A program made the position numbers and the translations under genes. A stretch of 25,404 nucleotides of DNA from Dyella_B sp035508595 (GTDB lineage: Bacteria > Pseudomonadota > Gammaproteobacteria > Xanthomonadales > Rhodanobacteraceae), in the NCBI GenBank assembly GCA_035508595.1, contig DATJMR010000121.1, positions 1 to 25,404 on the forward strand, read 5' to 3'. Position 1 is the first letter of the stretch. Every line of letters starts with the position of its first letter. The notes under the pieces are model-generated. The model worked only from the letters and a program-made list of their open reading frames with translations. It ran no database searches and was not told the DNA's origin. Shown here piece after piece: positions 1 through 6,840 of this stretch.

Positions 1-78
1 ATCGGCCAAGCCGCCGCCGTTGCCGCGGTAGCGGTGTATGATCGCCGAGGAGGTGGACACGTTGAACAACAGCACTAG
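1..78 (+). CDS. Possible 3' end of an upstream gene (partial)
   Basis: Frame 1 is open from the first base to a TAG at 76-78 and would encode an Ala/Val-rich stretch followed by a polar, His-ending tail. If real, it is the end of a gene that starts outside the window and overlaps the zur start at 62 by 17 bases, as in an operon. The stretch is too short to identify, and open frames of this length are common in GC-rich DNA, so this is only a possibility. A zinc ABC transporter gene would be a natural zur neighbour, but nothing visible proves it. Confidence 0.25.
   Translation: MGQAAAVAAVAVYDRRGGGHVEQQH
47..53 (+). promoter_or_regulatory. Strong ribosome binding site that decides the zur start
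   Basis: GAGGAGG lies 8 bases before a TTG at 62-64. The only upstream in-frame ATG (38-40) has no purine-rich site before it and would place this Shine-Dalgarno inside the coding region. I therefore choose the TTG start. Confidence 0.65.
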
Positions 79-541
79 CATCAAGCATGCACATCACCAT
101 CACGAAAGTCCCAAGGACTTCGTGGCAGCGGTGGAACATGCCAGCGAGGAGCGCGGCCTGCGCCTGACGCCGCTGCGCAAAGAAGTGCTGGAACTGATCG
201 CCGCGGCCGGCAAACCGGTGAAGGCTTACGACCTGCTCGACCATCTGCGTGAGCGTCACGGCAACGCTGCGCCACCTACCGTTTACCGTGCGCTGGATTT
301 TCTCTTGGAGCACGGTTTTATCCATAAGCTGGAATCGATCAATGCCTTCGTCTCCTGCCATCATCCGGCCGAAGCGCACCAGGTGCCGTTCCTGATTTGC
401 GACGTTTGCGCCAGTGCCCAGGAGGTTTGCGACGAGCGCGTCGCGGAGCTCATCGAAGCCCAGGCCAAGGCCTTCGGCTTCCGCCCGCAGGCCCAGACGC
501 TGGAAGTGCACGGCGTGTGCAAACAGTGCCGTAAGGCCTGA
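62..541 (+). CDS. zur: Fur-family zinc uptake regulator Zur
   Basis: Cytoplasmic zinc-sensing repressor of the Fur superfamily, about 159 residues from the TTG start (167 from the ATG at 38). A winged-helix DNA-binding domain covers roughly residues 18-92, with the recognition segment PPTVYRALDFL at 71-81; a dimerisation/metal domain follows. The structural zinc site is visible as C113/C116 and C153/C156. The regulatory-site pattern of E. coli Zur (His, Cys, His, Glu) is matched by H88, C99, H106 and E121, which favours Zur over Fur or PerR. The N-terminus carries an extra HAHHHH cluster at 9-14, which is not part of the canonical fold and may be an additional zinc ligand. A near-consensus Zur box lies just downstream before the MerC-like gene, consistent with zinc-dependent control of its neighbour. 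In Xanthomonas campestris, Zur is reported both to repress zinc uptake genes and to activate an efflux gene; a similar dual role here is inference. Confidence 0.92.
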   Translation: MNNSTSIKHAHHHHESPKDFVAAVEHASEERGLRLTPLRKEVLELIAAAGKPVKAYDLLDHLRERHGNAAPPTVYRALDFLLEHGFIHKLESINAFVSCHHPAEAHQVPFLICDVCASAQEVCDERVAELIEAQAKAFGFRPQAQTLEVHGVCKQCRKA

Positions 542-589
542 TTTCTCAATGCCCTGGTCAATCCTTGGCGTCCGGCGCCCAGACGCGTC

Positions 590-616
590 TTGCATGCGGC
601 CATAAGATGTTATAAT
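590..616 (+). promoter_or_regulatory. Extended -10 promoter of the MerC-like gene
   Basis: A perfect extended -10, TGTTATAAT (608-616), contains TATAAT at 611-616. A TTGCAT at 590-595 could serve as -35 with a short 15-base spacer; the TGn extension would compensate. The predicted transcript starts near 623, giving a leader of about 50 bases before the ATG at 672. The -10 lies inside the Zur box. Confidence 0.5.
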
Positions 617-622
617 GTATCA
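608..622 (+). promoter_or_regulatory. Zur box (zinc-responsive operator)
   Basis: TGTTATAATGTATCA matches the gammaproteobacterial Zur operator core TGTTATAATATAACA at 13 of 15 positions. It overlaps the -10 element, so bound Zur should block RNA polymerase and repress the MerC-like gene when zinc is plentiful. Its position 67 bases after the zur stop codon supports the assignment. The consensus is from known Zur regulons; binding here is inferred. Confidence 0.68.
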
Positions 623-671
623 AAACGAAGCCGGTCCCCGCCGGCCGTTTCCTTATGGTGCCGTCACGCCC

Positions 672-1106
672 ATGGATCCCACGCCAACGTCGTTGAACTC
701 TCGCTTCTGGAATCTTGTCGATCGCGTTGGCGCGATCGCGTCGTTCCTTTGCGCCATTCATTGTGCGGCGCTGCCGTTCGTGCTCGCGTTGCTCCCGTTG
801 ATGGGTTTGAGCTTTCTCGGCGGGCACGCGTTTGAACGCGGATTCGTGTTTTTTGCCAGCTTGCTGGCCTTATTTGCCTTGGTCAACGGCTATCGTCGCC
901 ACCACCGGGCACTGCCGCTGCGCATGGCGCTGCCGGGACTGATGCTGCTGATCCTGGGCGTCACCTCCGCGGAAAACTATTCGATCCTCGTACATAGCGT
1001 GATGGTGACGTGCGGTGGCTTGCTGGTGGCCAGCGCCCATTTCATCAATCTTCGCCTCGATCGCCAGCACGGTCATGTGCATGGCGCGCAATGCGCACAC
1101 GGTTAA
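672..1106 (+). CDS. MerC-domain integral membrane protein, probable metal transport
   Basis: Inner-membrane protein of 144 residues with four predicted membrane helices (about 14-45, 56-73, 82-98 and 104-125). The first helix holds C27-A-I-H30-C31, the paired-cysteine motif that in MerC carries the mercuric ion. The C-terminus ends in a His/Cys-rich tail (HGHVHGAQCAHG). MerC proteins of mercury operons move Hg(II) inward, but there is no merA, merR or merT here. The Zur box upstream instead points to a zinc-starvation role, perhaps zinc or other divalent metal import; this is inference. I chose the ATG at 672 because the earlier in-frame ATG at 615 lies within the -10 and Zur box and could not be transcribed from that promoter. 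The stop codon forms the edge of a long inverted repeat. MerC family membership is confident, the substrate is not. Confidence 0.85.
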   Translation: MDPTPTSLNSRFWNLVDRVGAIASFLCAIHCAALPFVLALLPLMGLSFLGGHAFERGFVFFASLLALFALVNGYRRHHRALPLRMALPGLMLLILGVTSAENYSILVHSVMVTCGGLLVASAHFINLRLDRQHGHVHGAQCAHG

Positions 1107-1153
1107 GGATCTCGGATTGATGACGCCTGCGCGGCATCAATCCGAGATCCTTA
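1104..1153. repeat. Long perfect inverted repeat (19-bp arms) between the MerC-like and CDF genes
   Basis: Arms 1104-1122 and 1135-1153 are perfectly complementary around a 12-base loop. The loop adds a three-base CGC/GCG pairing after one mismatch, so the stem could reach about 23 positions. It starts in the stop codon of the MerC-like gene and ends 47 bases before the CDF start. Neither side has a T-tract, so it is not a classical intrinsic terminator. It could act as an mRNA 3' stabiliser, a weak terminator, or a protein-binding palindrome for the CDF promoter. Confidence 0.85.
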
Positions 1154-1199
1154 TGCGCAGTGATTGTGTAACGGCTGCATCGCTTCCTAGCATGGCGAT

Positions 1200-2141
1200 A
1201 TGAACCGCATGCATAGCCACGTCCACGAACACCACGATCAGTCCCATCGCGAGGGAGCAGTGGGGCCCGAACGTAAATTGGTCTTTGCGCTCGTTTTGAC
1301 CGGGTGCATGATGATCGTCGAGGTTATCGGCGGCTGGTGGTCCGGATCGCTTGCACTGGTGGCCGATGCGGGACACATGTTGGTGGATACCGCGGCCTTG
1401 ATGCTGGCCTTGTTCGCCGTTCGCGTGGCAAGGCGTCCCGCGGATGCGCGTCGTACCTACGGTTATGGGCGCATGGAAGTCCTGGCGGGTTTCGTCAATG
1501 CGCTGTCGCAATTCGTGCTGGTCGGCTTCATCGTCTACGAAGCGATCGAGCGCTTCTTCAAGCCCGTTGAGATTCTTTCCGGCATCATGTTCGGCGTTGC
1601 GGTCGTGGGCTTGCTGGTGAACGTGATCGTGTTGCGCAGCTTGCACGGACATGCGCACGACGACGTAAACATCGGCGCGGCCAGTTTGCATGTACTGGGT
1701 GATCTGCTCGGTTCGGTCGGTGCGGTAGCGGCTGCATTGCTGGTGCGCTGGTTGGATTGGAATTGGGCCGACCCGGCATTGTCCTTGCTGGTGTCGTTGT
1801 TGATCTTGAACAGTGCGTGGCATTTGCTGCGTCGTTCCACGCATATCCTGCTAGAGGGCGCGCCGGAAGGTATGGACCCGCACGAAGTGGAAACCGTGCT
1901 GCGCGATGCCGATACATCGATTCGCGACGTACATCATGTGCATGTTTGGCAGCTGGCTTCCGGCTCGCACATGGCAACGTTGCACCTGGAGCTGCATGAT
2001 CGGGACGATGACGCGCGTGCGTTAGCGTCGGTCAACCGGATTCTGCTGGAGCGCTTTGGCATTCAACATGCTACGGTGCAGATCGATCCGGGACACTGCC
2101 CCGACGGCAGTCCTGGCTGCAATGCTCAGCATCATCATTAG
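1200..2141 (+). CDS. Cation diffusion facilitator, probable Zn2+/H+ exporter (CzcD/ZitB-like)
   Basis: CDF-family inner-membrane antiporter of 313 residues, expected to export Zn2+ (possibly Co2+ or Cd2+) to the periplasm in exchange for protons. Six membrane helices occupy roughly residues 26-210. The paired HxxxD metal site is complete: H59/D63 in helix 2 and H164/D168 in helix 5. A His-rich loop (HGHAHDD, 149-155) and a soluble C-terminal domain follow. The protein begins with MNRMHSHVHEHHDQSH and ends with HCPDGSPGCNAQHHH, both likely metal-binding. No Shine-Dalgarno precedes the ATG at 1200; a second in-frame ATG lies at 1209. A possible promoter TTGTGT (1164-1169)/TAGCAT (1188-1193) with an 18-base spacer would start transcription almost at the ATG, so the message may be leaderless. 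It lies in the same direction as zur and the MerC-like gene but is separated from them by the long palindrome. Family assignment is secure, the exact metal is inferred. Confidence 0.93.
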   Translation: MNRMHSHVHEHHDQSHREGAVGPERKLVFALVLTGCMMIVEVIGGWWSGSLALVADAGHMLVDTAALMLALFAVRVARRPADARRTYGYGRMEVLAGFVNALSQFVLVGFIVYEAIERFFKPVEILSGIMFGVAVVGLLVNVIVLRSLHGHAHDDVNIGAASLHVLGDLLGSVGAVAAALLVRWLDWNWADPALSLLVSLLILNSAWHLLRRSTHILLEGAPEGMDPHEVETVLRDADTSIRDVHHVHVWQLASGSHMATLHLELHDRDDDARALASVNRILLERFGIQHATVQIDPGHCPDGSPGCNAQHHH

Positions 2142-2152
2142 CCTGTCCCTGC

Positions 2153-2180
2153 TTGCGCTTTGGCGGGCCGCTGCTAGGAT
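2153..2180 (+). promoter_or_regulatory. Candidate sigma-70 promoter for the thx gene
   Basis: TTGCGC (2153-2158) and TAGGAT (2175-2180) are separated by 16 bases and lie about 40 bases before the Shine-Dalgarno of the Thx gene. Both elements deviate from consensus, so this is a moderate prediction. Confidence 0.35.
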
Positions 2181-2219
2181 GATTAGCCATCAACCGTATT
2201 ACGAATCAAGGAGTTTCCT

Positions 2220-2384
2220 ATGGGCAAGGGCGATCGCAAAACCCGTCGCGGCAAAACCTACCGCAGCAGCTACGGCAACTCGCGCGCGCACTCCGTGAAA
2301 CCGGCGGTGACTGGTGCCAAGTCGACGGTGACCAAGCCGGCCGCCGTCAAGAAGGCCGCCGCTCCGAAGAAAAAGTCGGCCTGA
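2220..2384 (+). CDS. Small 30S ribosomal protein THX
   Basis: A 54-residue, strongly basic protein. The conserved start MGKGDRKTRRGKTYRSSYGN (1-20) is the hallmark of the Thx family, short peptides that sit at the head of the 30S subunit among 16S rRNA helices (known from Thermus). The C-terminal half is a lysine/alanine/proline-rich tail (residues 26-54, ending KKAAAPKKKSA), as in proteobacterial homologues. AAGGAG at 2208-2213 lies 6 bases before the ATG, an excellent ribosome binding site. A strong intrinsic terminator follows 19 bases after the stop. The gene appears monocistronic and convergent with hutI. It is below usual ORF size cut-offs and easily missed; identity rests on the conserved N-terminal motif. 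Confidence 0.9.
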   Translation: MGKGDRKTRRGKTYRSSYGNSRAHSVKPAVTGAKSTVTKPAAVKKAAAPKKKSA

Positions 2385-2403
2385 GCCATCCGCTCGCCGA
2401 ACG

Positions 2404-2431
2404 AAAACCCCCGTTTATCGGGGGTTTTTTT
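2404..2431. terminator. Bidirectional intrinsic terminator between thx and hutI
   Basis: A perfect 10-bp stem, AAAACCCCCG (2404-2413) with CGGGGGTTTT (2419-2428), has a 5-base loop and a T-run to 2431. The A-run on the other side provides a U-tract for minus-strand transcripts, so it serves both thx and the convergent hutI. The hutI stop codon (2430-2432) lies within the T-run. Confidence 0.92.
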
Positions 2432-3656
2432 ATGTCTGGATCGATACGGAAAGGCCGCCGACCCACACTTGCCGCACCAAGCCACCGCCAATCCAATAGC
2501 AAAGCTGTGCCGGTTGCGTTGCATTCCATACCACCAAGTCGGCACGTTTGCCCACCGCGAGCACACCGCGATCCGGCAAGCCCAAGGCCCGGGCCGCGTT
2601 GACGGTCACGCCGCGCAACGCTTCCTCCGGCGTCATTCGCAAAAGGGTGCACGCCATGTTTGCCGCCAATCGCAGGGAAAGCAGCGGCGAGGTGCCTGGA
2701 TTGCAGTCCGTGGCAATGGCGATCGGAACGCCGTTCGAACGAAGCGCACCGATCGGCGGCAGTTTGGTTTCGCGCAAGGCGTAGAACGCGCCAGGCAGCA
2801 GCACGGCGACCGTTCCTGCGTTCGCCATTGCCACGATGCCTTTGTCGCTGAGATATTCCAGATGGTCGGCCGATAGGCCGTTGAATTCGGCGACCAAGGC
2901 GGCGCCATCCAGATCGGAGAGCTGCTCGGCATGCAGTTTCACGCGCAGCCCGAGCTGCCGTGCATGTTCGAACACACGCTGCGTTTCCGCCCGAGTGAAA
3001 CCGATGCCTTCGCAGAACGCATCGACGGCGTCCACCAGACCTTCGTCGGCAAGCGCGGGAAGCAGCTCGTTGCATACCAGCGCGACGTAGTCGTCGCGGC
3101 GGTCTTTGTATTCCGGCGGCAACGCGTGCAAGCCGAGAAAGCTGGTTTGAACGTGGATGCCGAGCGCTTGCCCCAGCCGGCGTGCGGTGCGCAGCATGCG
3201 GCGTTCCGCATCCAGCTCCAGGCCGTAACCGGATTTGATTTCCAGGGTAGTCACGCCATCGGCGAGCAAGGCGCGTGCACGGGGCAAGGACTGTGCGAAC
3301 AATTCGTCTTCGCTCGCACTGCGCGTGGCGTGCACGGTGGACACAATGCCGCCGCCGGCACGCGCGATCTCTTCATATGTGGCGCCGTTGAGGCGCATGT
3401 CGAATTCCCGCGCGCGATCGCCGCCAAAAACGAGATGGGTATGACAATCGATCAAACCGGGTGTGATCAATGCACCGCCTGCGTCATGCACTTCTCGCGC
3501 GGCGGGCACCGTGGAGGACGGCAAATCGCGCATCGATCCGAGCCACGCAATATGCCCATCCTGGCAAGCGATGGCGGCGTCGCTCAGTAACCCGTAACCG
3601 GTATCGCCCGTGAACGTCGCGAGCGTTGCGTTCGTTAGCAGGAGATCCCAGTTCAT
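2430..3656 (-). CDS. hutI: Imidazolonepropionase
   Basis: Cytoplasmic amidohydrolase of 408 residues that opens the ring of 4-imidazolone-5-propanoate to give N-formimino-L-glutamate, the third step of histidine degradation. Metal ligands are visible: H72 and H74 in the DCHTH motif, H242 in LHAEQ, and D317 in ATDCNPGTSP. Other conserved stretches are KSGYGL (141-146) and SADHLEYLS (262-270). Length fits the family (about 400-410). Its ATG overlaps the TGA of the upstream ClC gene (ATGA), so translation is probably coupled to ClC. The product of this step feeds HutF, encoded at 6841-8211. The gene ends in the T-run of the terminator shared with thx. No HutC-like operator is recognisable nearby. 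Confidence 0.97.
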   Translation of the reverse strand: MNWDLLLTNATLATFTGDTGYGLLSDAAIACQDGHIAWLGSMRDLPSSTVPAAREVHDAGGALITPGLIDCHTHLVFGGDRAREFDMRLNGATYEEIARAGGGIVSTVHATRSASEDELFAQSLPRARALLADGVTTLEIKSGYGLELDAERRMLRTARRLGQALGIHVQTSFLGLHALPPEYKDRRDDYVALVCNELLPALADEGLVDAVDAFCEGIGFTRAETQRVFEHARQLGLRVKLHAEQLSDLDGAALVAEFNGLSADHLEYLSDKGIVAMANAGTVAVLLPGAFYALRETKLPPIGALRSNGVPIAIATDCNPGTSPLLSLRLAANMACTLLRMTPEEALRGVTVNAARALGLPDRGVLAVGKRADLVVWNATQPAQLCYWIGGGLVRQVWVGGLSVSIQT

Positions 3657-5119
3657 GGGTCGGATTCTTCGGTGTCGGTGGGAGCGGGTGCAACCGGTTC
3701 GCCGTAAGTACTGGTTTCGCCGATGTCTTCCGCAGGAGAAGGTGGCGCGGCCTGTTTTTCCGCGTCGACGCGTTCCGCCTGCTGCCGTTCGAAATCCCGG
3801 ATCATGCGTTCGGCAAAATCCTTATACACGGGCGTGGGCGAAAAGATCGACGCTGCCGCTCGTGCCAATAGGCAGACCGCCATGATCGGAATGACCATGT
3901 CCTGATTGTTGGTCAACTCCATCGCAATTACGGCGGATGTGAGCGGCGCGCCGGTAACGCCGGACAAATACGCGCTCATGCCCAGCAAAACCACGGCGGT
4001 TTCGGGTGTGTGCGGCAAAAAGTGAGCGATGTTATGGCCCAAGCCCGCACCGACCGCGAGCGCCGGCGAAAAAATGCCGCCGGGAATGCCAGCCCAATAC
4101 GACACCACGTTGGCCAGCAATTTGAGAATGCCGAAACTGTGCCCCGGTGTATCGGGCATACCTTGTACGAAGGCGCGCGCCTGTGCGTAACCGGTGCCGT
4201 AGATCGCGTTGTGCGAGAACACGCCCATCACGGCCAGCGCGAAGCCGCAGCCGACGGCGAACAACACAGGATAGCGCTCGCGCAACCTGCCCAAAACAGC
4301 CAGCGGTCCGCGCCGACTGAGCAGAATCAACCGCGCGAACAAACCTCCGCACAAGCCGCAAATGATCCCGCATTGCAAGACCGCCAGCCATGCATATCCC
4401 AGCTGCAAGCTCGTCTGTACAGTGCCGAAGTAGGCGTAGTTGCCGAGTATGCCCATCGACACCACGCCACCGATAAACACGGCCGTCAGCAACAAGCCGC
4501 TGAAGCGATGTTCGAACGTGCCAGCCAATTCCTCGATGGCAAACACCACGCCCGCCAGCGGTGTATTGAACGCCGCGGCGATACCCGCGGCGCCGCCGGC
4601 CAGAATAAAGCGCGATAGCGCGGTGCGGTCGGTAAAGCCGAAACGTTTGCCTAGCCAATGCAACAAGCCCGCGCCGACATGTACGGTCGGCCCTTCGCGT
4701 CCGATGGATGCACCGACCGTCAATGCCAGCAGCGTAAGCACCATTTTGCTGGCGGCGATCGGTAGTGCCAGCATGCGCGAACGGAATCCTGCATCGTCCA
4801 CGTGGATGGTCGCGATCACCTGTGGAATGCCGCTGCCGCGCGCCGCTCGCAAACGGCCCTGTGTTACCCAGCACAACAAGCCGAAGACCATCGGCGTCAG
4901 AATCAGCGGAATCCAGATGCCGTGCGCCACGATTCTGTTGAACAGCGCATACGCCCAATCGCTGGCCTTGGCAAAGAAAATCGCCGCGAGGGCAACCAGC
5001 ACCGCACCGCTCCATAGGGCAATACGGCGTTTCCATTGATACGGGGCAAAGAATTCGTGCCCAAGCACCGCACGAAGACGCGGGTTGGAGGCTTTCGAGG
5101 ATGATGGCGAATCGGACAT
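3653..5119 (-). CDS. ClC-family chloride channel / Cl-/H+ antiporter
   Basis: Inner-membrane protein of 488 residues with the ClC fold. The selectivity-filter motifs are in order: GSGIPQ (95-100), GREGP (140-144) with gating glutamate E142, and GIPGGIFSP (344-352). Y432 in SPTPVYKDF matches the chloride-coordinating tyrosine of E. coli ClcA. An EE pair at 196-197 fits the internal proton glutamate, suggesting a 2Cl-/H+ exchanger rather than a passive channel. No CBS domains are present; after the last helix an acidic, proline-rich tail of about 45 residues (from about 443) is probably disordered. The gene overlaps hutI by 4 bases and starts 69 bases after the GNAT/nitrilase gene, so it sits in the middle of a three-gene minus-strand run with a histidine-degradation enzyme. 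A role in acid resistance or charge balance is inferred from the family. Confidence 0.95.
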   Translation of the reverse strand: MSDSPSSSKASNPRLRAVLGHEFFAPYQWKRRIALWSGAVLVALAAIFFAKASDWAYALFNRIVAHGIWIPLILTPMVFGLLCWVTQGRLRAARGSGIPQVIATIHVDDAGFRSRMLALPIAASKMVLTLLALTVGASIGREGPTVHVGAGLLHWLGKRFGFTDRTALSRFILAGGAAGIAAAFNTPLAGVVFAIEELAGTFEHRFSGLLLTAVFIGGVVSMGILGNYAYFGTVQTSLQLGYAWLAVLQCGIICGLCGGLFARLILLSRRGPLAVLGRLRERYPVLFAVGCGFALAVMGVFSHNAIYGTGYAQARAFVQGMPDTPGHSFGILKLLANVVSYWAGIPGGIFSPALAVGAGLGHNIAHFLPHTPETAVVLLGMSAYLSGVTGAPLTSAVIAMELTNNQDMVIPIMAVCLLARAAASIFSPTPVYKDFAERMIRDFERQQAERVDAEKQAAPPSPAEDIGETSTYGEPVAPAPTDTEESDP

Positions 5120-5188
5120 TCGACCATTATGACAGATGGCCGAGGCCCATCCGCACGCCCGTTGCCTCGCTTTGTGAAGGAGGCGTCG

Positions 5189-6751
5189 CTATCTCGACTG
5201 TCTTAGCCAGCGCGTTTCGTAAAGATCGTATCGCCGGTCCTTCAAATTCTGCACAGTGCCGGCATTGCGGGCGCGTGCAAGCCCATCCAGCCGTAGATCG
5301 GCAAACAGCACTGTTTCGATGTTGGGCGTGGAATCGGCCGCAATGCCGTCTCGGGCGAATAGAAAGTCGCTGGGTGTGAGGATGCAGCTTTGTCCGTATT
5401 GGATATCGAAATTGTTTACGCCAGGCAAATTGCCCACGTTGCCAGAGAGAACGACATAGCATTGGTTTTCGATAGCGCGCGCTTGCGCGCAGTAGCGCAC
5501 GCGCAAATAACCTTCGCGGACATCGGTACAGAAGGGTACGAACAACATCAATGCGCCCTGATCGACCAAATGCCGCGCCACTTCCGGAAATTCCGCGTCG
5601 TAGCAAATCATCACGCCGATAGGGCCGCAATCGGTCTGGACGGTGGCCGCGCTTTCGCCTCCGGTTACGTTCCATACGATGCGTTCGCTGGGCGTGGGAT
5701 GGAGTTTTTCGCGCTCATGTATCGAGCCGTCGCGCAGGCAGACGTAACAGACGTTGTGAATGTCGCCGTTCGGCTGTTCGGTCGGATGGGAGCCCGCCAC
5801 GATGTTGATGTTGTAGTGCACGGCCAGACGGCTGAAGAGTTCCTTCACCTGAGGGGTGTAGTGGCTCAGCTTGCGAATCGTTTCCACCGGCGAGAGTTCT
5901 TCGTTTTCGATGGACAGCAGCTGAAGCGTGATCAGTTCGGGAAATGTCACAAAGTCGGCGGAATAGTCCGCCGCGATGTCGGTGAAGTATTCGACATGCG
6001 TGGCGAATTCGTCGAACGAGTTGATGCGCCGCTGCAAATACTGCACGGTCGCCACGCGCACGGAATCGGGCAGATGCCGCGACGATTTCACCGTCGGAAT
6101 GTCCGGCTGATCGAGCAGGGCGGGATTGCGCCACACCAGATGGGCGCCGTAGCCGAGCGATTCATAGTCCGCGGGTACGTAGCCGCGCAGCAGACCGATG
6201 ATCTCGAAATCGTTCGCGAGTTGAAAACTCAATGTGGGGTCGCGCCGTCGTCCTTCCGTGACCGCTTGCACGTACGCTTCGGCACTGCCATAGCGCTGGA
6301 TGCTGCGCGCCAGCCCGGGGATGCGGCCGCCGAAAGTGATGCCGCGCAATTTGAGATCCATGCAAAGGCGCTTGCGTGCCTGGTACAACCGTTGGCCGAT
6401 GCGCATGCCGCGGTAGTCCGGGTGCACCACCACTTCCATGCCGTACAACCAATTGCCGTCCGGATTGTGGCGCGATGCCATGCCGCCGCCCGTGATTTGC
6501 ATCCATGTATGCGACTTGAGCGCCAGCGATTCGTCGATACGAAAGGTGGCGCAATAGCCGACGATATTGCCTTCGTATTCGACTACGAACTGCCCCTCGG
6601 GGAAGTGCGTCTGCTGAGATCGCAGCATTTCCGCCGAGTGGCCCCATTCGGCCGTGTAGACACGCGCGGTCAGATCGACAAGTGCCGGCACATCGGCCGG
6701 GACGGCCTGGCGCAGGGCCAGCAAGGGTGCGTTTTCATTCTTCTTGGCCAT
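5189..6751 (-). CDS. Fused GNAT acetyltransferase-like / nitrilase-family amidohydrolase
   Basis: A two-domain cytoplasmic protein of about 520 residues. Residues 10-215 form a GNAT domain, with an acetyl-CoA-binding motif PDYRGMRIGQ at 111-120. Residues about 230-510 form a carbon-nitrogen hydrolase (nitrilase superfamily) domain with a complete catalytic triad: E272 (FPELITLQ), K349 (REKLHP) and C383 (MICYDAEFPE). Nitrilase-superfamily enzymes cleave amides or nitriles through the cysteine. The layout resembles Bacillus YhcX-type proteins; substrates of the fusion are not firmly established. Start choice: GAAAGG (minus strand, 6766-6761) directly abuts an ATG at 6760 but sits 9 bases before the ATG at 6751, so MAKKNENAPL is the likelier start. 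It is the first gene of the run towards clc and hutI and is divergent from hutF with about 89 bases between, suggesting shared regulation with histidine use. An amide-hydrolysis role linked to formylglutamate is only a guess. Confidence 0.9.
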   Translation of the reverse strand: MAKKNENAPLLALRQAVPADVPALVDLTARVYTAEWGHSAEMLRSQQTHFPEGQFVVEYEGNIVGYCATFRIDESLALKSHTWMQITGGGMASRHNPDGNWLYGMEVVVHPDYRGMRIGQRLYQARKRLCMDLKLRGITFGGRIPGLARSIQRYGSAEAYVQAVTEGRRRDPTLSFQLANDFEIIGLLRGYVPADYESLGYGAHLVWRNPALLDQPDIPTVKSSRHLPDSVRVATVQYLQRRINSFDEFATHVEYFTDIAADYSADFVTFPELITLQLLSIENEELSPVETIRKLSHYTPQVKELFSRLAVHYNINIVAGSHPTEQPNGDIHNVCYVCLRDGSIHEREKLHPTPSERIVWNVTGGESAATVQTDCGPIGVMICYDAEFPEVARHLVDQGALMLFVPFCTDVREGYLRVRYCAQARAIENQCYVVLSGNVGNLPGVNNFDIQYGQSCILTPSDFLFARDGIAADSTPNIETVLFADLRLDGLARARNAGTVQNLKDRRYDLYETRWLRQSR

Positions 6752-6840
6752 GATCTTCATCCTTTCGTACAGAAGGTGAAGCAGATGCGAGTATTGCCGG
6801 CATGGCCGGTTACACTTGGAGCGCTATAAGGAGATTGTTC
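6752..6840. promoter_or_regulatory. Divergent control region between the GNAT/nitrilase gene and hutF
   Basis: This 89-base spacer must hold promoters for both directions. It contains a 5-3-5 palindrome CCGGC-ATG-GCCGG (6797-6809), a possible operator, and the Shine-Dalgarno AAGGAG of hutF (6828-6833). I could not find a convincing -35/-10 pair on either strand, and such short GC palindromes arise often by chance. Confidence 0.3.

Noticed and set aside
615..671. Longer N-terminus for the MerC-like protein
   Set aside because: The ATG lies in the -10 element and Zur box, upstream of the predicted transcription start.
672..1106. Mercury-resistance operon
   Set aside because: Only a MerC-like gene is present; there is no merR, merT, merP or merA, and the control element is of Zur type.
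1137..1844. 235-codon open frame on the minus strand
   Set aside because: Antisense to the CDF exporter; Gln/His-rich low-quality translation typical of shadow frames.
6797..6809. CCGGC-ATG-GCCGG palindrome as a firm operator
   Set aside because: About one 5-3-5 palindrome per kilobase is expected by chance; kept only as part of the divergent control region.
5390..6829. 479-codon open frame on the plus strand
   Set aside because: Antisense to the GNAT/nitrilase gene, whose domains and catalytic residues are clear; the frame is an effect of GC-rich codon bias and shows no recognisable domain.
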